This document shows, piece after piece, positions 17,604 through 27,193 of a stretch of 64,000 nt of DNA. Numbering within the stretch: position 1 is the first letter of the stretch; each line of letters opens with the position of its first letter. Source of the stretch: Eubacteriales bacterium mix99. Lineage in GTDB: Bacteria; Bacillota; Clostridia; Caldicoprobacterales; DTU083. The stretch is taken from the NCBI GenBank assembly GCA_038396605.1, contig CP121690.1, forward strand, positions 776,500 to 840,499, in the 5' to 3' direction. A model generated the notes under the pieces. That model ran no database searches, was not told where the DNA came from, and saw only the letters and a program-made list of their open reading frames with translations. Both the position numbers and the translations under genes were made by a program.

Positions 17604-20600
17604 ACTTTACCCTCTCCTCCTTCTTCGTCATCTTGCCTGTGTTCCAGAGCGCCCTGATGATCCGGCTGCTGTTTCAGGATGTCCGAAAAAATCCCGGCAG
17701 CTTCCTCCTTCTGCCCCAGGCCCAGCTTTCCCAAAGCCCGGAGATACTGGCAATACAGCACATTGTTCCGGGCGATGTCCTCCTGATATGCCTCAGCATC
17801 CGGAAGTGAAACCGCAAAGTAATCATACGACACCTTGTCAAAGAGATGCTCTTCCCCATAGGCGATCAGGCGATGAAAAGGCTTTCGGGCTTCTTCCGGA
17901 TTGCCCAGAGCTTCCCATGCCAGGCCCTGATAATAGATAAAATCGGAAGGCTGCTCGTTGTAATACAATGCCGGACCCGGCTCCTTTTCCCCCAAAGTGG
18001 CCAGCCGGAAAGATTCTTCTGCCTGCTTTTTCCTGTTCCCGCGCCGACAGGCAAACCCCATATAATAGTACGCCTGATTGTCCGGAACATTAGGCAGCTT
18101 TCCTTCGCCCAGGCTGGCTGGATAATGAAGGGTTCTCTTCAGCAGCCCGATTGCTTTCTCATACTCCTGCAATGCCATTGCCTGTTTTGCCAGATGAATC
18201 AGTGAAAACCGATACTGAGCGCTGACTCTACCTTCCCCGCCTTCCCAGGGATGAAACTTATGATGCAGCAGGCCGTCCAGCGCCTTTTCATATTCCCCGC
18301 AGCAGTTGAGGAGCATGATGTACCGCAGGTACAGATCATCCCGGCTCTGAACAAGATCCAGGCGTTGTCTCAGTACCGACAGACGGCTTTCCACGGAATC
18401 CCCACTTTTTGCCGCAAGCTGATCCCGTTCCAGCCAGAAGCGGGGATATTCCGGATCCAGAAGGCAGGCCTGCCCGATTGCCTTTTTGGCTTTTTTGCCG
18501 TTCTGTTCCTTGTTGTAATAAGCGATGGAAAGGTTCCGGAATCCCATGGCAAGGGAAGGCTTCCCTGCCACCGCCTTTTCCCAGTGAACGGTTGCTTTTG
18601 CGTATTGTTCTTTGTCATAGAGCAGATTGCCAAGATAATACTCCGCCATGGGAGCGTGGGGCAGTAATCCGATACAATCGTTCAGAATGAGGATTTCATC
18701 CAATTTGTTCGGAAAGCATCCATCTTCCGGCAGCTGCTCTGCCTTCCGGTAGCACTTCCCGGCTGAGAAATCGTCTCCATTTAAATGCGCCGCATATCCC
18801 ATATAATAGAAGACCATGGGATTGGGATCCGGACAGGACTTCAGAATGAAAAGTGCATCCTCATAAAAACCTGCCCGGAGATAGTCCAGGGACAGGACAA
18901 GGTAATTATGCGGGGGAGTCCTCATCATGCGCAGCCAGGAGGAAAAAGCCCCAGTGTCCTGTGAATCCCCGCCGTTCTGTGCGCATTCATACAAAGTACC
19001 CATATCCAGCGGATCAATGGAATGGCTCTCCTTCAGCAGACTGCGGCGGTCTGCACCGATCTTTCGCAGCAGAGCCGCTTTCAGTGTGCGGGCTTTCATG
19101 GAATGCCCGTTGTTCCTCAATGCTTTTTCCACAAACTTCAGCGCCTGATCATACTGCTTCTTACGGGCAGACAGAAAAGCAAGCCGGGTAAAGCCAGCGC
19201 TGCTGGTTTCACTGTTCCAGGTGGCCTTATAAAAGGCATCATACGCTCCTTTTTCATCACCGCTTTTCTCCAGTGCAAGACCAAGGTTAAAATAACACTC
19301 CCCATAATAGGGGTTGGGATTTTTCCAAGTCTGTTTCCGGATGGCAGCCTGGAAAAGCCTGATGCTCTCCCGGAAGTTGCCGCGCCGAAACTGAAACAGT
19401 CCGTACCCGTTGTTCAGCCGGATGTCGGTGGGATCCCGGCGCAGGCCTTCCAGATAATAATCTTCCGGCCGGTATGTCGCATGCCGGTACTGCTCCAGGT
19501 GTGTCGCAGCCAGATAAAGCTCTTCCGTGGATTTCAGATCCACCGGATCCTTCAGCGGTTCCGCCGGGTGAGGGACGGGCTCCGGTTTCCTTTGGGGAAC
19601 GCCGCACTCCGCCAGCAGTCTGCCACCACAGAAAACGGAAGCATGGCACTTTTCCGGCTGCTCGGGGGCGGGGAATTCCTCTGCCAGACACGTTTCCGGA
19701 GAAAGATCCGTGGTTTTTTCACCGATTACCCTGTTTCCCTCCGTAATGCGAATCTGTGCATCTTGATATTCTTCGGTCACATAAACCCTCACAACGACCT
19801 TACCGGGTTCGGATACATCAATGCCAAGAACTGCTTCCTTTGTTGCATTGCTGACATGCCCCACCCCTTTATAAGGAAGAAAGTACTGTTCAAATGTCTT
19901 TTCCTCATATGGTTTCAGCCAGCTGAAATCCGGCTGATTTTCGGTGAACACACCCGTCATCAGCTCGATATAGGGGCCGTCTGCATCCGTCAGATTGCGG
20001 TCCCAGGAGCAGCCAAAATCCCCGCTTCCCCAGGTCCACTGTTTCTTGCCGGGAGCAATGTGATGGTCCGCCACATGAAGCATTCCGGCATGAAGGCTTT
20101 CATCATAATTCCCGATAAAGTCAAAGTCCGAATGATCCGCCATGTAGGAGGTCGGAACCTTTATGTTTTTGTAGCGGGAGATATCAACCCCTGCAGAATA
20201 ATCGGCCTTGTAATACTCCCCGATTGCGATGGGAAAGGTGGAAACAGCCCTTCTGCCATGGTCCATCACTGCATGGACATCCGGCGGAAAAACCGAATAG
20301 GTATGATCATTGACCGGAACCGCAGGATTGGCCCACCAGAGAAACGTCTGGGGAACATCTGTGGGATTGTACAGCTGCCCCTTGATTTCAATATAGGCCT
20401 TTCCCGGATAAAGACTGATTTTTGCCATCCCTTTGGTACCGTACATCTTATCGGTTTCTCCGACAAAAACGGAGCAGGACCCATCGGGATTCCGGGTGTA
20501 ACAGGAATCCACGGGAGAAAAAGTAGTCGGGCGGTGATGCTGCGGCCAGTTCAGCTCAATCCCGCCGGAAATCCACGGACCGGTCAGACCGACCAGAGCA

Positions 20601-20911
20601 GGCTTGACGACGTGATTGTAATAAATAAAATCATAACCGTTGGTTTTGTCATATGCCCTCTGGATTCTGCCGCCAATTTCCGGCAGAATCATCACAAGCA
20701 GATACTCGTTTTCCAGAAAAATCGCCCGATAAACCACATCTTCCTTTTTATCCGATATTTTTTCCGTGACCGGCAGGGGATAAACCTTGCCGGTGCTTCC
20801 CTGATAAGCTCTTTTTTCGATAAATAATGGACTTTTTTCCGGAGGATATCCTTTATAAGCAGGTATTGTAACACTTTCCTCCCTTACGCTGACAATGTTC
20901 CCGTATGACAT
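17600..20911 (-). CDS. DUF5107 and tetratricopeptide repeat protein
   Basis: 1103-residue protein. The N-terminal part (about 1-400) matches the DUF5107 family, a galactose-mutarotase-like beta-sandwich fold: LPEIGGRIQRAYDKTNGYDF, then GPWISGGIELNWPQHHRP and FLWWANPAVPVNDHTYSVFP. The C-terminal part (about 480-1095) is a run of TPR helices (for example YGLFQFRRGNFRESIRLFQAA, YFNLGLALEKSGDEKGAYDA). DUF5107 proteins occur with glycosidases and are thought to bind or process carbohydrates; activity here is unproven. It is the first gene of an operon with the GH2 enzyme at 14910 and lies opposite an AraC regulator, which probably controls it. Confidence 0.85.
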   Translation of the reverse strand: MSYGNIVSVREESVTIPAYKGYPPEKSPLFIEKRAYQGSTGKVYPLPVTEKISDKKEDVVYRAIFLENEYLLVMILPEIGGRIQRAYDKTNGYDFIYYNHVVKPALVGLTGPWISGGIELNWPQHHRPTTFSPVDSCYTRNPDGSCSVFVGETDKMYGTKGMAKISLYPGKAYIEIKGQLYNPTDVPQTFLWWANPAVPVNDHTYSVFPPDVHAVMDHGRRAVSTFPIAIGEYYKADYSAGVDISRYKNIKVPTSYMADHSDFDFIGNYDESLHAGMLHVADHHIAPGKKQWTWGSGDFGCSWDRNLTDADGPYIELMTGVFTENQPDFSWLKPYEEKTFEQYFLPYKGVGHVSNATKEAVLGIDVSEPGKVVVRVYVTEEYQDAQIRITEGNRVIGEKTTDLSPETCLAEEFPAPEQPEKCHASVFCGGRLLAECGVPQRKPEPVPHPAEPLKDPVDLKSTEELYLAATHLEQYRHATYRPEDYYLEGLRRDPTDIRLNNGYGLFQFRRGNFRESIRLFQAAIRKQTWKNPNPYYGECYFNLGLALEKSGDEKGAYDAFYKATWNSETSSAGFTRLAFLSARKKQYDQALKFVEKALRNNGHSMKARTLKAALLRKIGADRRSLLKESHSIDPLDMGTLYECAQNGGDSQDTGAFSSWLRMMRTPPHNYLVLSLDYLRAGFYEDALFILKSCPDPNPMVFYYMGYAAHLNGDDFSAGKCYRKAEQLPEDGCFPNKLDEILILNDCIGLLPHAPMAEYYLGNLLYDKEQYAKATVHWEKAVAGKPSLAMGFRNLSIAYYNKEQNGKKAKKAIGQACLLDPEYPRFWLERDQLAAKSGDSVESRLSVLRQRLDLVQSRDDLYLRYIMLLNCCGEYEKALDGLLHHKFHPWEGGEGRVSAQYRFSLIHLAKQAMALQEYEKAIGLLKRTLHYPASLGEGKLPNVPDNQAYYYMGFACRRGNRKKQAEESFRLATLGEKEPGPALYYNEQPSDFIYYQGLAWEALGNPEEARKPFHRLIAYGEEHLFDKVSYDYFAVSLPDAEAYQEDIARNNVLYCQYLRALGKLGLGQKEEAAGIFSDILKQQPDHQGALEHRQDDEEGGEGKV

Positions 20912-21102
20912 GAAACGGCTCCTTTCCCCTGATTTTCTCTATCGGATGATCCGGATCCAATGGTCATTTTATCATAGTCAATGTAAAACAGAATACACGA
21001 TATTACCCGTTCATGGATTTTCTTTCACAATTATGCTAAACTGGCTTCATGGAAAACTTTGATTTGGAAACAGGGAAAAGAGATGGATTCAGGGGGGAAC
21101 GG

Positions 21103-21963
21103 ATGATTGTACTGCCCACCGGAACCTTTTCCGCCTATGCAGCACACCCCCTGGTCCGGCGCATGTATCTGACGGATGTCGGCTTTTTCCCCCAGGCAAA
21201 GCATCACTACAGGGAACGAAGGAAGGGAATTGAGGAATATATTTTCCTGTGCTGTACCGCCGGGGAGGGAACCGTTCAGATGAAAGGGAAAGAATTTGTC
21301 CTTCGGCAGAACGAAGCGATTTGCATCCCACATTTTACAGGGCACCGCTATTATGCCTCTGCGCAGAATCCATGGAGTATCCTGTGGGTTCACTTCAAGG
21401 GAGAGGATACTGCCCTTTTTCCCCTGGAAGACTGCCGGGTAATACATTTTGAGTCCCAATCTGCGGTAGAGCGTATTATGTATTTATTTGAACTTCTTTT
21501 TCATGTCCTGGATGGAAACTATACGGAAGGGAATTTCGTCTATATCTCTCAGGTGCTGATGCTGATTCTGTCGGAAACCTATTACCGGGAAAAACGAAAC
21601 GGCACGGAAAAACAGAACAAACAGGTCACGGAAGTGATTCGCTACCTGTCCAAAAATCTGGATACCAATCTCTCACTGGAAGATCTCACTACGGAATTCA
21701 ATCTATCCAAAACTTACCTGAACGGAATCTTTCAGAAATACACGCAGCACGCACCCATGGATTTTTATCTCCATCTGAAAATGAATCAGGCCTGCAAGCT
21801 GCTGCGCTTAACCGACCTGTATGTTTATGAGGTGGCACAGAAACTCGGCTATGAGGATCCGTACTATTTTTCCAGGATCTTTAAAAAAGTAATTGGTTGC
21901 TCTCCCCGGGACTATCGCCACAGGGACGGGTCCTCTCTTCCTTTTCCGTCACAACTTCTGTAA
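21103..21963 (+). CDS. AraC-family transcriptional regulator
   Basis: About 286 residues: an N-terminal cupin sugar-sensing domain (to about residue 140; GIEEYIFLCCTAGEG and HFTGHRYYASAQNPW) and a C-terminal double helix-turn-helix (about 195-275; LSLEDLTTEFNLSKTYLNGI and VYEVAQKLGYEDPYYFSRIF with FKKVIGCSPRDYR). The ATG at 21103 is chosen because AGGGGGGAA lies just upstream, while the ATG at 21049 has no ribosome binding site. It is divergent from the DUF5107-GH2 operon, the usual setting for an activator of sugar genes responding to the breakdown product. Confidence 0.92.
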   Translation: MIVLPTGTFSAYAAHPLVRRMYLTDVGFFPQAKHHYRERRKGIEEYIFLCCTAGEGTVQMKGKEFVLRQNEAICIPHFTGHRYYASAQNPWSILWVHFKGEDTALFPLEDCRVIHFESQSAVERIMYLFELLFHVLDGNYTEGNFVYISQVLMLILSETYYREKRNGTEKQNKQVTEVIRYLSKNLDTNLSLEDLTTEFNLSKTYLNGIFQKYTQHAPMDFYLHLKMNQACKLLRLTDLYVYEVAQKLGYEDPYYFSRIFKKVIGCSPRDYRHRDGSSLPFPSQLL

Positions 21964-22084
21964 TCCTGTCAGATAGTAAATATAAGTTAACAGATATATT
22001 TATTACCAAAGCTGTCCGTATCGCAGTTTGTTGGTTACCGAAAGAGGAAAAGTGCACTAATGTTATAGAAAATTTATTTTTAGA

Positions 22085-23047
22085 TTATGCAATCTTTATG
22101 CAGTCGATCATCGGCAGGAAGCTCTCCACCATTTCCTTTTCAATCCAGCCGGTCTTGAAAAACTGGGTGTTGGCCGTGCCGCAGGCCATGCCAAAGCGGA
22201 TGGCTTCCCGGAAGCGCGCTCCCCGGTTCAGTGCCACCGCACAGCCGGCGATAAACGAATCCCCGGATCCCACTGTGTTGACAATATCCACCGCCGGAGT
22301 GGTAAAATGATATACTCCATCTTCCAAAGCCGCAATACAGCCCTGTTTCCCAAGGGATACGACAGGCAACTCGATGCCCCGGGCCTGAAAAGCCTGAACG
22401 GCCTTTACAATATCCTTCCTGCCCATTTCCGCTTTCTCACCGGTGCGACGACTTCCCGGTTCTGCTAGTTGCAACGCGGTCAGCTCGTCCCTGTTGGGCT
22501 TGATGAGAAATGGCCTTGCCTTTATCCCTTCCTGAAAGAACGTCCCGCTGGTATCCAGCAGAAATCGCTTTCCCTTTTCCTTTGCAAGCCGAATCAGTGT
22601 GGAATAAAAATCCACCGGCAGGCCTTTTGGCAGACTGCCCGAAGCGGTCACCACGCTGCACTCTTCCAACAATTCCTGATAGCGGGATAAAAATACCCTG
22701 GCATCTCCCTCCGTTGCCATCGGTCCGGGCTCCAGCACCTCAGTGGAAGTGCCGTTCCTGTGATCCATGATATTGATGCAGATCCGGGATTCCCCCCGAA
22801 TGGGAACAAACCGGCTGTCCATTCCCCCGTTTCGCACTTCTTCCTCAATCTGCCTGCCGGTACTGCCGCCGATCAGTCCGGTGGCGATTACCTTTTCTCC
22901 CAGCAGATGAGCAACCCGTGCCACATTCAGTCCCTTTCCCCCTGCTGTTGCCGTCATATCCCGTGGACGAAAGACTTTTCCCGCCTGAAAATCGTCCACC
23001 GCATATACCTTATCCATGGCCGGATTCATGTTGACTGCCAGTATCAT
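22085..23047 (-). CDS. PfkB-family hexose-phosphate kinase (1-phosphofructokinase / tagatose-6-phosphate kinase)
   Basis: 320 residues of the FruK/LacC branch: start MILAVNMNPAMDKVY, sugar-binding TATAGGKGLNVARV, and the catalytic motif NTVGSGDSFIAGC with its Asp. It adds a second phosphate to fructose-1-phosphate or tagatose-6-phosphate, giving the bisphosphate split by a class II aldolase, and such an aldolase is encoded upstream in the same cassette (25816-26679). The ATG at 23047 is preferred because GTGAGGGG lies just before it. With the GatD-like dehydrogenase next door, tagatose-6-phosphate is the better guess for substrate. Confidence 0.9.
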   Translation of the reverse strand: MILAVNMNPAMDKVYAVDDFQAGKVFRPRDMTATAGGKGLNVARVAHLLGEKVIATGLIGGSTGRQIEEEVRNGGMDSRFVPIRGESRICINIMDHRNGTSTEVLEPGPMATEGDARVFLSRYQELLEECSVVTASGSLPKGLPVDFYSTLIRLAKEKGKRFLLDTSGTFFQEGIKARPFLIKPNRDELTALQLAEPGSRRTGEKAEMGRKDIVKAVQAFQARGIELPVVSLGKQGCIAALEDGVYHFTTPAVDIVNTVGSGDSFIAGCAVALNRGARFREAIRFGMACGTANTQFFKTGWIEKEMVESFLPMIDCIKIA

Positions 23048-23140
23048 AATACCCCTCACCCATTATTTTAATGAAATCCTTTTTGGTTCCGGACATTTGG
23101 ACATGATCGAATCTGTTTTCCTGCCGTAAGTTGTTTTATC

Positions 23141-24187
23141 CTATTCATTCACCAGCAGAATTTTCCCTTTTACCGTGCCGGGCACCTTATAATAATCAAA
23201 TGCCTTTTTAGCTTCCGACAAGGGCAGCTTCCGGAAAATCAGATCCTCGTCATATTTCAGTGCGCCGGTTGCCAGAAAATGGGCCGTCAGCTCCCATTCC
23301 TCCCCCGGAAACGGAGCACTGTAGGACATCCAGGAGCCTGTCAGACGAAATTCCTTGCGGTGGAGATTCTCCAGCAGCTGCGGCGGAAGAACCAGATCCC
23401 TGGAGGGTGTGCCGATAAAGCAGACATCCGAATGTTTGCCGGCCAGCTCAAATGCCAGCTTCATGGTGGCCGCCGCTCCTGCCGTCTCGAAGATAAACCC
23501 AAAGCCCTTGTTCCTGGTCCATTCCTTCACCTGTTCCCGGAAGCCGTCTTCCTGCGTGTTGACGACTCCATCCGCTCCCAGCTTTTTCGCCAGCTTCAGC
23601 CGGTCCGGATCAATATCAAATACAAACACCCGTCCCGCGCCAAATATCCTGGCCCATTGTGCGGCAAAGAGCCCGATGGTGCCGCCGCCCAGAATGGCAG
23701 TATCCTCTCCTCCGCGGAAACCGGCCCGCCGCAAACCGTGCAGGGCAATGGTGGAAGGCTCAAACAATGCGCCTTGTTCAAAGGAAATCTCCGGATCAAA
23801 CTTCACAGCATTCTGCTCAGGAAGTTTGACATACCGGGCAAAGCTCCCTTGGACCCGGGAGCCGATGAAGCTGTATGAATCACACAGGGAATAATTTCCC
23901 TTTTGACATTGGTCACATTTTAAACAGGGAAGAAGCGGCGCTCCGGCAACTTTATCCCCAACAGAGATTTGCCGGACATCCTTTCCGACTTCCACAACTT
24001 CGCCGGAAAATTCATGCCCCAATACAATGGGATAGAAATGCGCACCGTTATGAAGTACCCTGGGTACATCCGATCCGCAGATTCCGGTTGCTTTTACCTT
24101 TACCAATATCTCTCCGTCTTCGATTTGCGGCGTTGGATACTCCTCATATCGAAGATCATCGTTCGCATGCAGTACCGCAGCCTTCAT
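23141..24187 (-). CDS. Zinc-dependent alcohol dehydrogenase, galactitol-1-phosphate 5-dehydrogenase-like
   Basis: 348-residue medium-chain dehydrogenase. Catalytic zinc ligands are in GICGSD (Cys) and GHEFSG (His, Glu). The four-Cys structural zinc lobe is CLKCDQCQKGNYSLC, and the NAD-binding Rossmann fold has LGGGTIGLFAAQ. The start MKAAVLHANDDLRYEEYP and the overall pattern match GatD, which oxidises galactitol-1-phosphate to tagatose-6-phosphate; sorbitol or other polyol dehydrogenase activity is an alternative. Two ATGs (24199 and 24187) are possible. It lies between the FGGY kinase and the LacC-like kinase on the same strand. Confidence 0.88.
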   Translation of the reverse strand: MKAAVLHANDDLRYEEYPTPQIEDGEILVKVKATGICGSDVPRVLHNGAHFYPIVLGHEFSGEVVEVGKDVRQISVGDKVAGAPLLPCLKCDQCQKGNYSLCDSYSFIGSRVQGSFARYVKLPEQNAVKFDPEISFEQGALFEPSTIALHGLRRAGFRGGEDTAILGGGTIGLFAAQWARIFGAGRVFVFDIDPDRLKLAKKLGADGVVNTQEDGFREQVKEWTRNKGFGFIFETAGAAATMKLAFELAGKHSDVCFIGTPSRDLVLPPQLLENLHRKEFRLTGSWMSYSAPFPGEEWELTAHFLATGALKYDEDLIFRKLPLSEAKKAFDYYKVPGTVKGKILLVNE

Positions 24188-24280
24188 TGTCCTATCCATT
24201 CCCTTCTTTAAATATGAAACGCTTCCATAAACTCAGCAAAACCGTTCGGCTATCCGGATTCTTCCCGGATTTCTTTCAAG

Positions 24281-25810
24281 CTACCCTTTGCTTACCCTTT
24301 CCGCTTCCCGGAAAACGTCCTTCAATTGATCGTATAAGCTCCGGTAAATCCCATAATATCCACTATACTGCAAATAAAGATTCCGATCCGGCTCATGGAC
24401 CCTGGTGATCCTGCAGGTCCGCTTCACTGCCTCCTCAAAATCCCGGTACACACCCGTGCCGACTCCGGCCAGTATGGCAGCACCCAACGCGGTAGCCGTA
24501 TCAGAAGCCGAAACCCGGATGGTCTTTCCCGTCACATCACTTTTGATCTGCGTCCACAGGCTGCTGTTGGCCGCTCCTCCCATGGCCGTCAGCTCAAGGG
24601 CCTCCGCTCCCGCTTCCTCCGCTGTTTTTAAATTGTGCAGAAGAGCATAGGCACAACCTTCCATGGTCGCACGGATCATATGAGCCCGGGTCTTATGATA
24701 ATCCAACCCGAAATATACTCCTTTGGCATGCTTGTCCCAGACCGGAGACCGTTCCCCTGCCATATAAGGCAGAAACAATACGCCTTCGGACCCAGGGACA
24801 ATGCCGGAAGCCTCCTCATCCATAATCTGAAAAACGCCTTTGCCCGACTGCTTCGCCTGTGCTTCCTCAGATGCGCCGAATTCCTGCCGAAACCATTTCA
24901 GCGTCCCGCCGCCTCCCACCGTTCCGCCCTGAAGAAGCCACCGATCCGGAACAACGTGCCGGCCCAGGATCAGTCTGGGATGCGCTTTTGGCTGACTGAG
25001 ACAGATACTCATGCCGCCGGCCTGCCCTCCCTGCTCCTGTGTCTGACCGGGATAAATCACTCCTGCCCCAAGGGCTCCGCATGCCGCGTCCAGGCCCCCG
25101 GCAACAACAGGGATCCCAGAAGGCAAGCCCATGGCTTCCCCGGCTTCCCGGGTGACTTCTCCCACGACCTTATCACATGGAAACAGCTCCGGAAGCTTCT
25201 CCAGAGGGATCCCCAGCTCCCCGCTCAGCTTTTCATCCCATTGCCCGTTCTTCATATGAAACACGTGCAGGCCGTACCCCTGGGAAAGATCCTGTGTGAA
25301 GACTCCGGTAAGGCGATACACAATATAACTGTTGCTCTGCAGAAACTGAAAGGTATTCTGAAAGATCTCCGGCCTCTGTTCCCGGAACCATAAAATCTTC
25401 GGCGTGGTATAAGTGGGCTCGAACGGATTCCCACAGACCTGAAAAATCCGCTCGTATCCCAGCCTCTCCAGGACCTCCCGGCAAATCTCCCCGCTGCGGG
25501 TGTCCATCCAGATGGGAGTATTGCAGAGCACATGACCCTGCCGGTCCACGGGAATGGCTGACCAGCTCTGTCCTGCCACGCCTATGCCGGCAATCTGGCG
25601 GACATCAACCCGGGAAGCATCGATCATCCCCCGGACTGCCCGGCAGACCGCTTCCCACCATTCCAGCGGGTTCTGCTCCGCACAGCCCGGTGCAGGATAA
25701 CAGACCGGATATTCCTCTGTGGACTGGCACATCACATTTCCTTCCGGATCAAACAGGGCCGCCTTGCAGGCGGATGTGCCGATGTCCATTCCCATCAGCA
25801 GTTTTCCCAT
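24281..25810 (-). CDS. FGGY-family carbohydrate kinase, xylulokinase-like
   Basis: 509-residue two-domain FGGY kinase: N-terminal ATPase motif MGMDIGTSACKAALFD, substrate-side IAGIGVAGQSWSAIPVD, and C-terminal FLPYMAGERSPVWD with AMGGAANSSLWTQIKSDV. It resembles XylB but could act on another ketose or polyol. The start at 25810 leaves 5 bases after the stop of the aldolase gene, so it is tightly coupled to it. Having a FGGY kinase as well as a LacC-like kinase suggests that a free sugar or polyol enters unphosphorylated, is phosphorylated here, oxidised by the GatD-like enzyme and phosphorylated again; this order is inference. Confidence 0.9.
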   Translation of the reverse strand: MGKLLMGMDIGTSACKAALFDPEGNVMCQSTEEYPVCYPAPGCAEQNPLEWWEAVCRAVRGMIDASRVDVRQIAGIGVAGQSWSAIPVDRQGHVLCNTPIWMDTRSGEICREVLERLGYERIFQVCGNPFEPTYTTPKILWFREQRPEIFQNTFQFLQSNSYIVYRLTGVFTQDLSQGYGLHVFHMKNGQWDEKLSGELGIPLEKLPELFPCDKVVGEVTREAGEAMGLPSGIPVVAGGLDAACGALGAGVIYPGQTQEQGGQAGGMSICLSQPKAHPRLILGRHVVPDRWLLQGGTVGGGGTLKWFRQEFGASEEAQAKQSGKGVFQIMDEEASGIVPGSEGVLFLPYMAGERSPVWDKHAKGVYFGLDYHKTRAHMIRATMEGCAYALLHNLKTAEEAGAEALELTAMGGAANSSLWTQIKSDVTGKTIRVSASDTATALGAAILAGVGTGVYRDFEEAVKRTCRITRVHEPDRNLYLQYSGYYGIYRSLYDQLKDVFREAERVSKG

Positions 25811-25815
25811 CTTTC

Positions 25816-26679
25816 TCACCACCGGGAAGCAAATCCGCTGCTTCCGCATAGCCGGATTTTTTTGCGTACCACTTCTTGAACGGCTTCCTTTGCCGCGCCC
25901 ATATAATTCCTGGGATCATTTTCCTTCGGATTGTTCCGGAAGCACTCGCGGATCGCCTCCGCCATGGGAATCTTCAACTCGGTTGCAATGTTGATCTTGC
26001 AGATCCCCCGCCGAATCGCCTCCCGGACGCTGTCGTCCGGCACCCCGGAAGCACCGTGCAGCACCAGCGGCACATCGACTTCCTGCCGGATGGCGGTTAA
26101 CCGTTCAAAATCCAGCTTTGGCTCGCCGTGATACTCTCCGTGGGCAGTGCCGATGGCAACGGCAAGACTGTCAATCCCGGCAGCCTCCACAAATGCCTTC
26201 GCCTCTGAGGGAACGGTAAATGTCGCTTCCCTCTCGTCCACGGTCAGAACGTCCTCCGTGCCGCCGATGCGGCCCAGCTCCCCTTCCACTGCCACACCGG
26301 CACAGTGAGCCGTTTCCGCTGCCTTTTTCACCAGTTTCACATTTTCCTCATAAGGCAATTTGGACCCGTCGATCATAACAGAGGTATACCCGTGCTGAAT
26401 GCACTGTACAATGGTTCGGTATGACGGACAATGGTCGACATGAAGGGCAATGGGGATATCGTAAAGCTGTGCGGCTGTCTTTACGCATGCTGCAATATAG
26501 GGGATACCCGCATGCTGCAGAGTACCCGGTGTCGTCTGGATCATGACGGGTGCCCTCTCCTCCGCGGCGCCTTCCACAACAGCCTGTATGGTCTCCAGGT
26601 TGTGTACGTTGAAGGCCGCCACCGCAATTCCTTCCTCTGTGGCTTTCTGCAAAAGCTCCAGTGGATTCGTCAGAGACAT
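25816..26679 (-). CDS. Class II ketose-bisphosphate aldolase (GatY/KbaY/Fba type)
   Basis: 287-residue zinc aldolase that splits fructose- or tagatose-1,6-bisphosphate into dihydroxyacetone phosphate and glyceraldehyde-3-phosphate. Catalytic Asp82 and zinc ligand His83 are in ALHVDHC, further zinc ligands His180 (AIGTAHGEYHGEP) and His208 (VLHGASG), and the conserved EGELGRIGGTED loop is present. AAGGAGGAA precedes the ATG. Its neighbours (LacC-like kinase, GatD-like dehydrogenase) point to the tagatose route, but sequence alone does not separate the two sugar specificities. Confidence 0.93.
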   Translation of the reverse strand: MSLTNPLELLQKATEEGIAVAAFNVHNLETIQAVVEGAAEERAPVMIQTTPGTLQHAGIPYIAACVKTAAQLYDIPIALHVDHCPSYRTIVQCIQHGYTSVMIDGSKLPYEENVKLVKKAAETAHCAGVAVEGELGRIGGTEDVLTVDEREATFTVPSEAKAFVEAAGIDSLAVAIGTAHGEYHGEPKLDFERLTAIRQEVDVPLVLHGASGVPDDSVREAIRRGICKINIATELKIPMAEAIRECFRNNPKENDPRNYMGAAKEAVQEVVRKKIRLCGSSGFASRW

Positions 26680-26733
26680 AAGATTCCTCCTTCTGTATGT
26701 TCCATGACAATCTATGGGTTGGGTTTATACCAA

Positions 26734-27126
26734 TCAGAACTTAACTACTTCCGAAGGCTCGGTAAAGGAAGAAATCACCGCTGTGGCATCTTTCAGATAA
26801 AATACGGTGCAGTTCCCGTCTCCCGGAGCATACATCTCCTTCAGAGACGGATAGCTTTCCAGCATATGAACGTTCGGCTCCAGGCGGTTGTCCTCCACCG
26901 CAGTGCCGCTGATCCGGATCCATCTGCCGTCCAGCATGGCACAGACCTCAACCTCGGGGCATGCCTTCATCTGCCGATACACAGCCTTTTTCCTGCCGGT
27001 TTGAAAATACATTCTGCCCTCGAACAGATCCACGGCGCCGAAGGGACGGACTCTGGCGCTGTTCCCATCTATCGTGGCCAGATAAAAGGTTTCGGCTTTC
27101 TTCAGGAAATCATATACTTCCCTCAT
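26734..27126 (-). CDS. Pyridoxamine 5'-phosphate oxidase-fold flavoprotein
   Basis: 130-residue split-barrel protein of the PNPOx-like superfamily, which bind FMN or F420. It begins VYDFLKKAETFYLATIDGN, a common start in small clostridial members, and ends in SSFTEPSEVVKF. GAGGAG precedes the ATG. These small proteins are usually flavin reductases or of unknown role. It lies 54 bases before the aldolase gene on the same strand and may be the first gene of that cassette, but a link to sugar use is not evident. Confidence 0.85.
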   Translation of the reverse strand: MREVYDFLKKAETFYLATIDGNSARVRPFGAVDLFEGRMYFQTGRKKAVYRQMKACPEVEVCAMLDGRWIRISGTAVEDNRLEPNVHMLESYPSLKEMYAPGDGNCTVFYLKDATAVISSFTEPSEVVKF

Positions 27127-27193
27127 CGTTTTCTCCTCTTTTCTTTCCTTTATCTTTTGACGAATACAATAATTTTATTTTATCTATTCTCTG

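Noticed and set aside
19022-20827. 601-residue open frame on the plus strand
   Set aside because: Antisense shadow of the DUF5107-TPR gene with composition unlike real proteins in the window.
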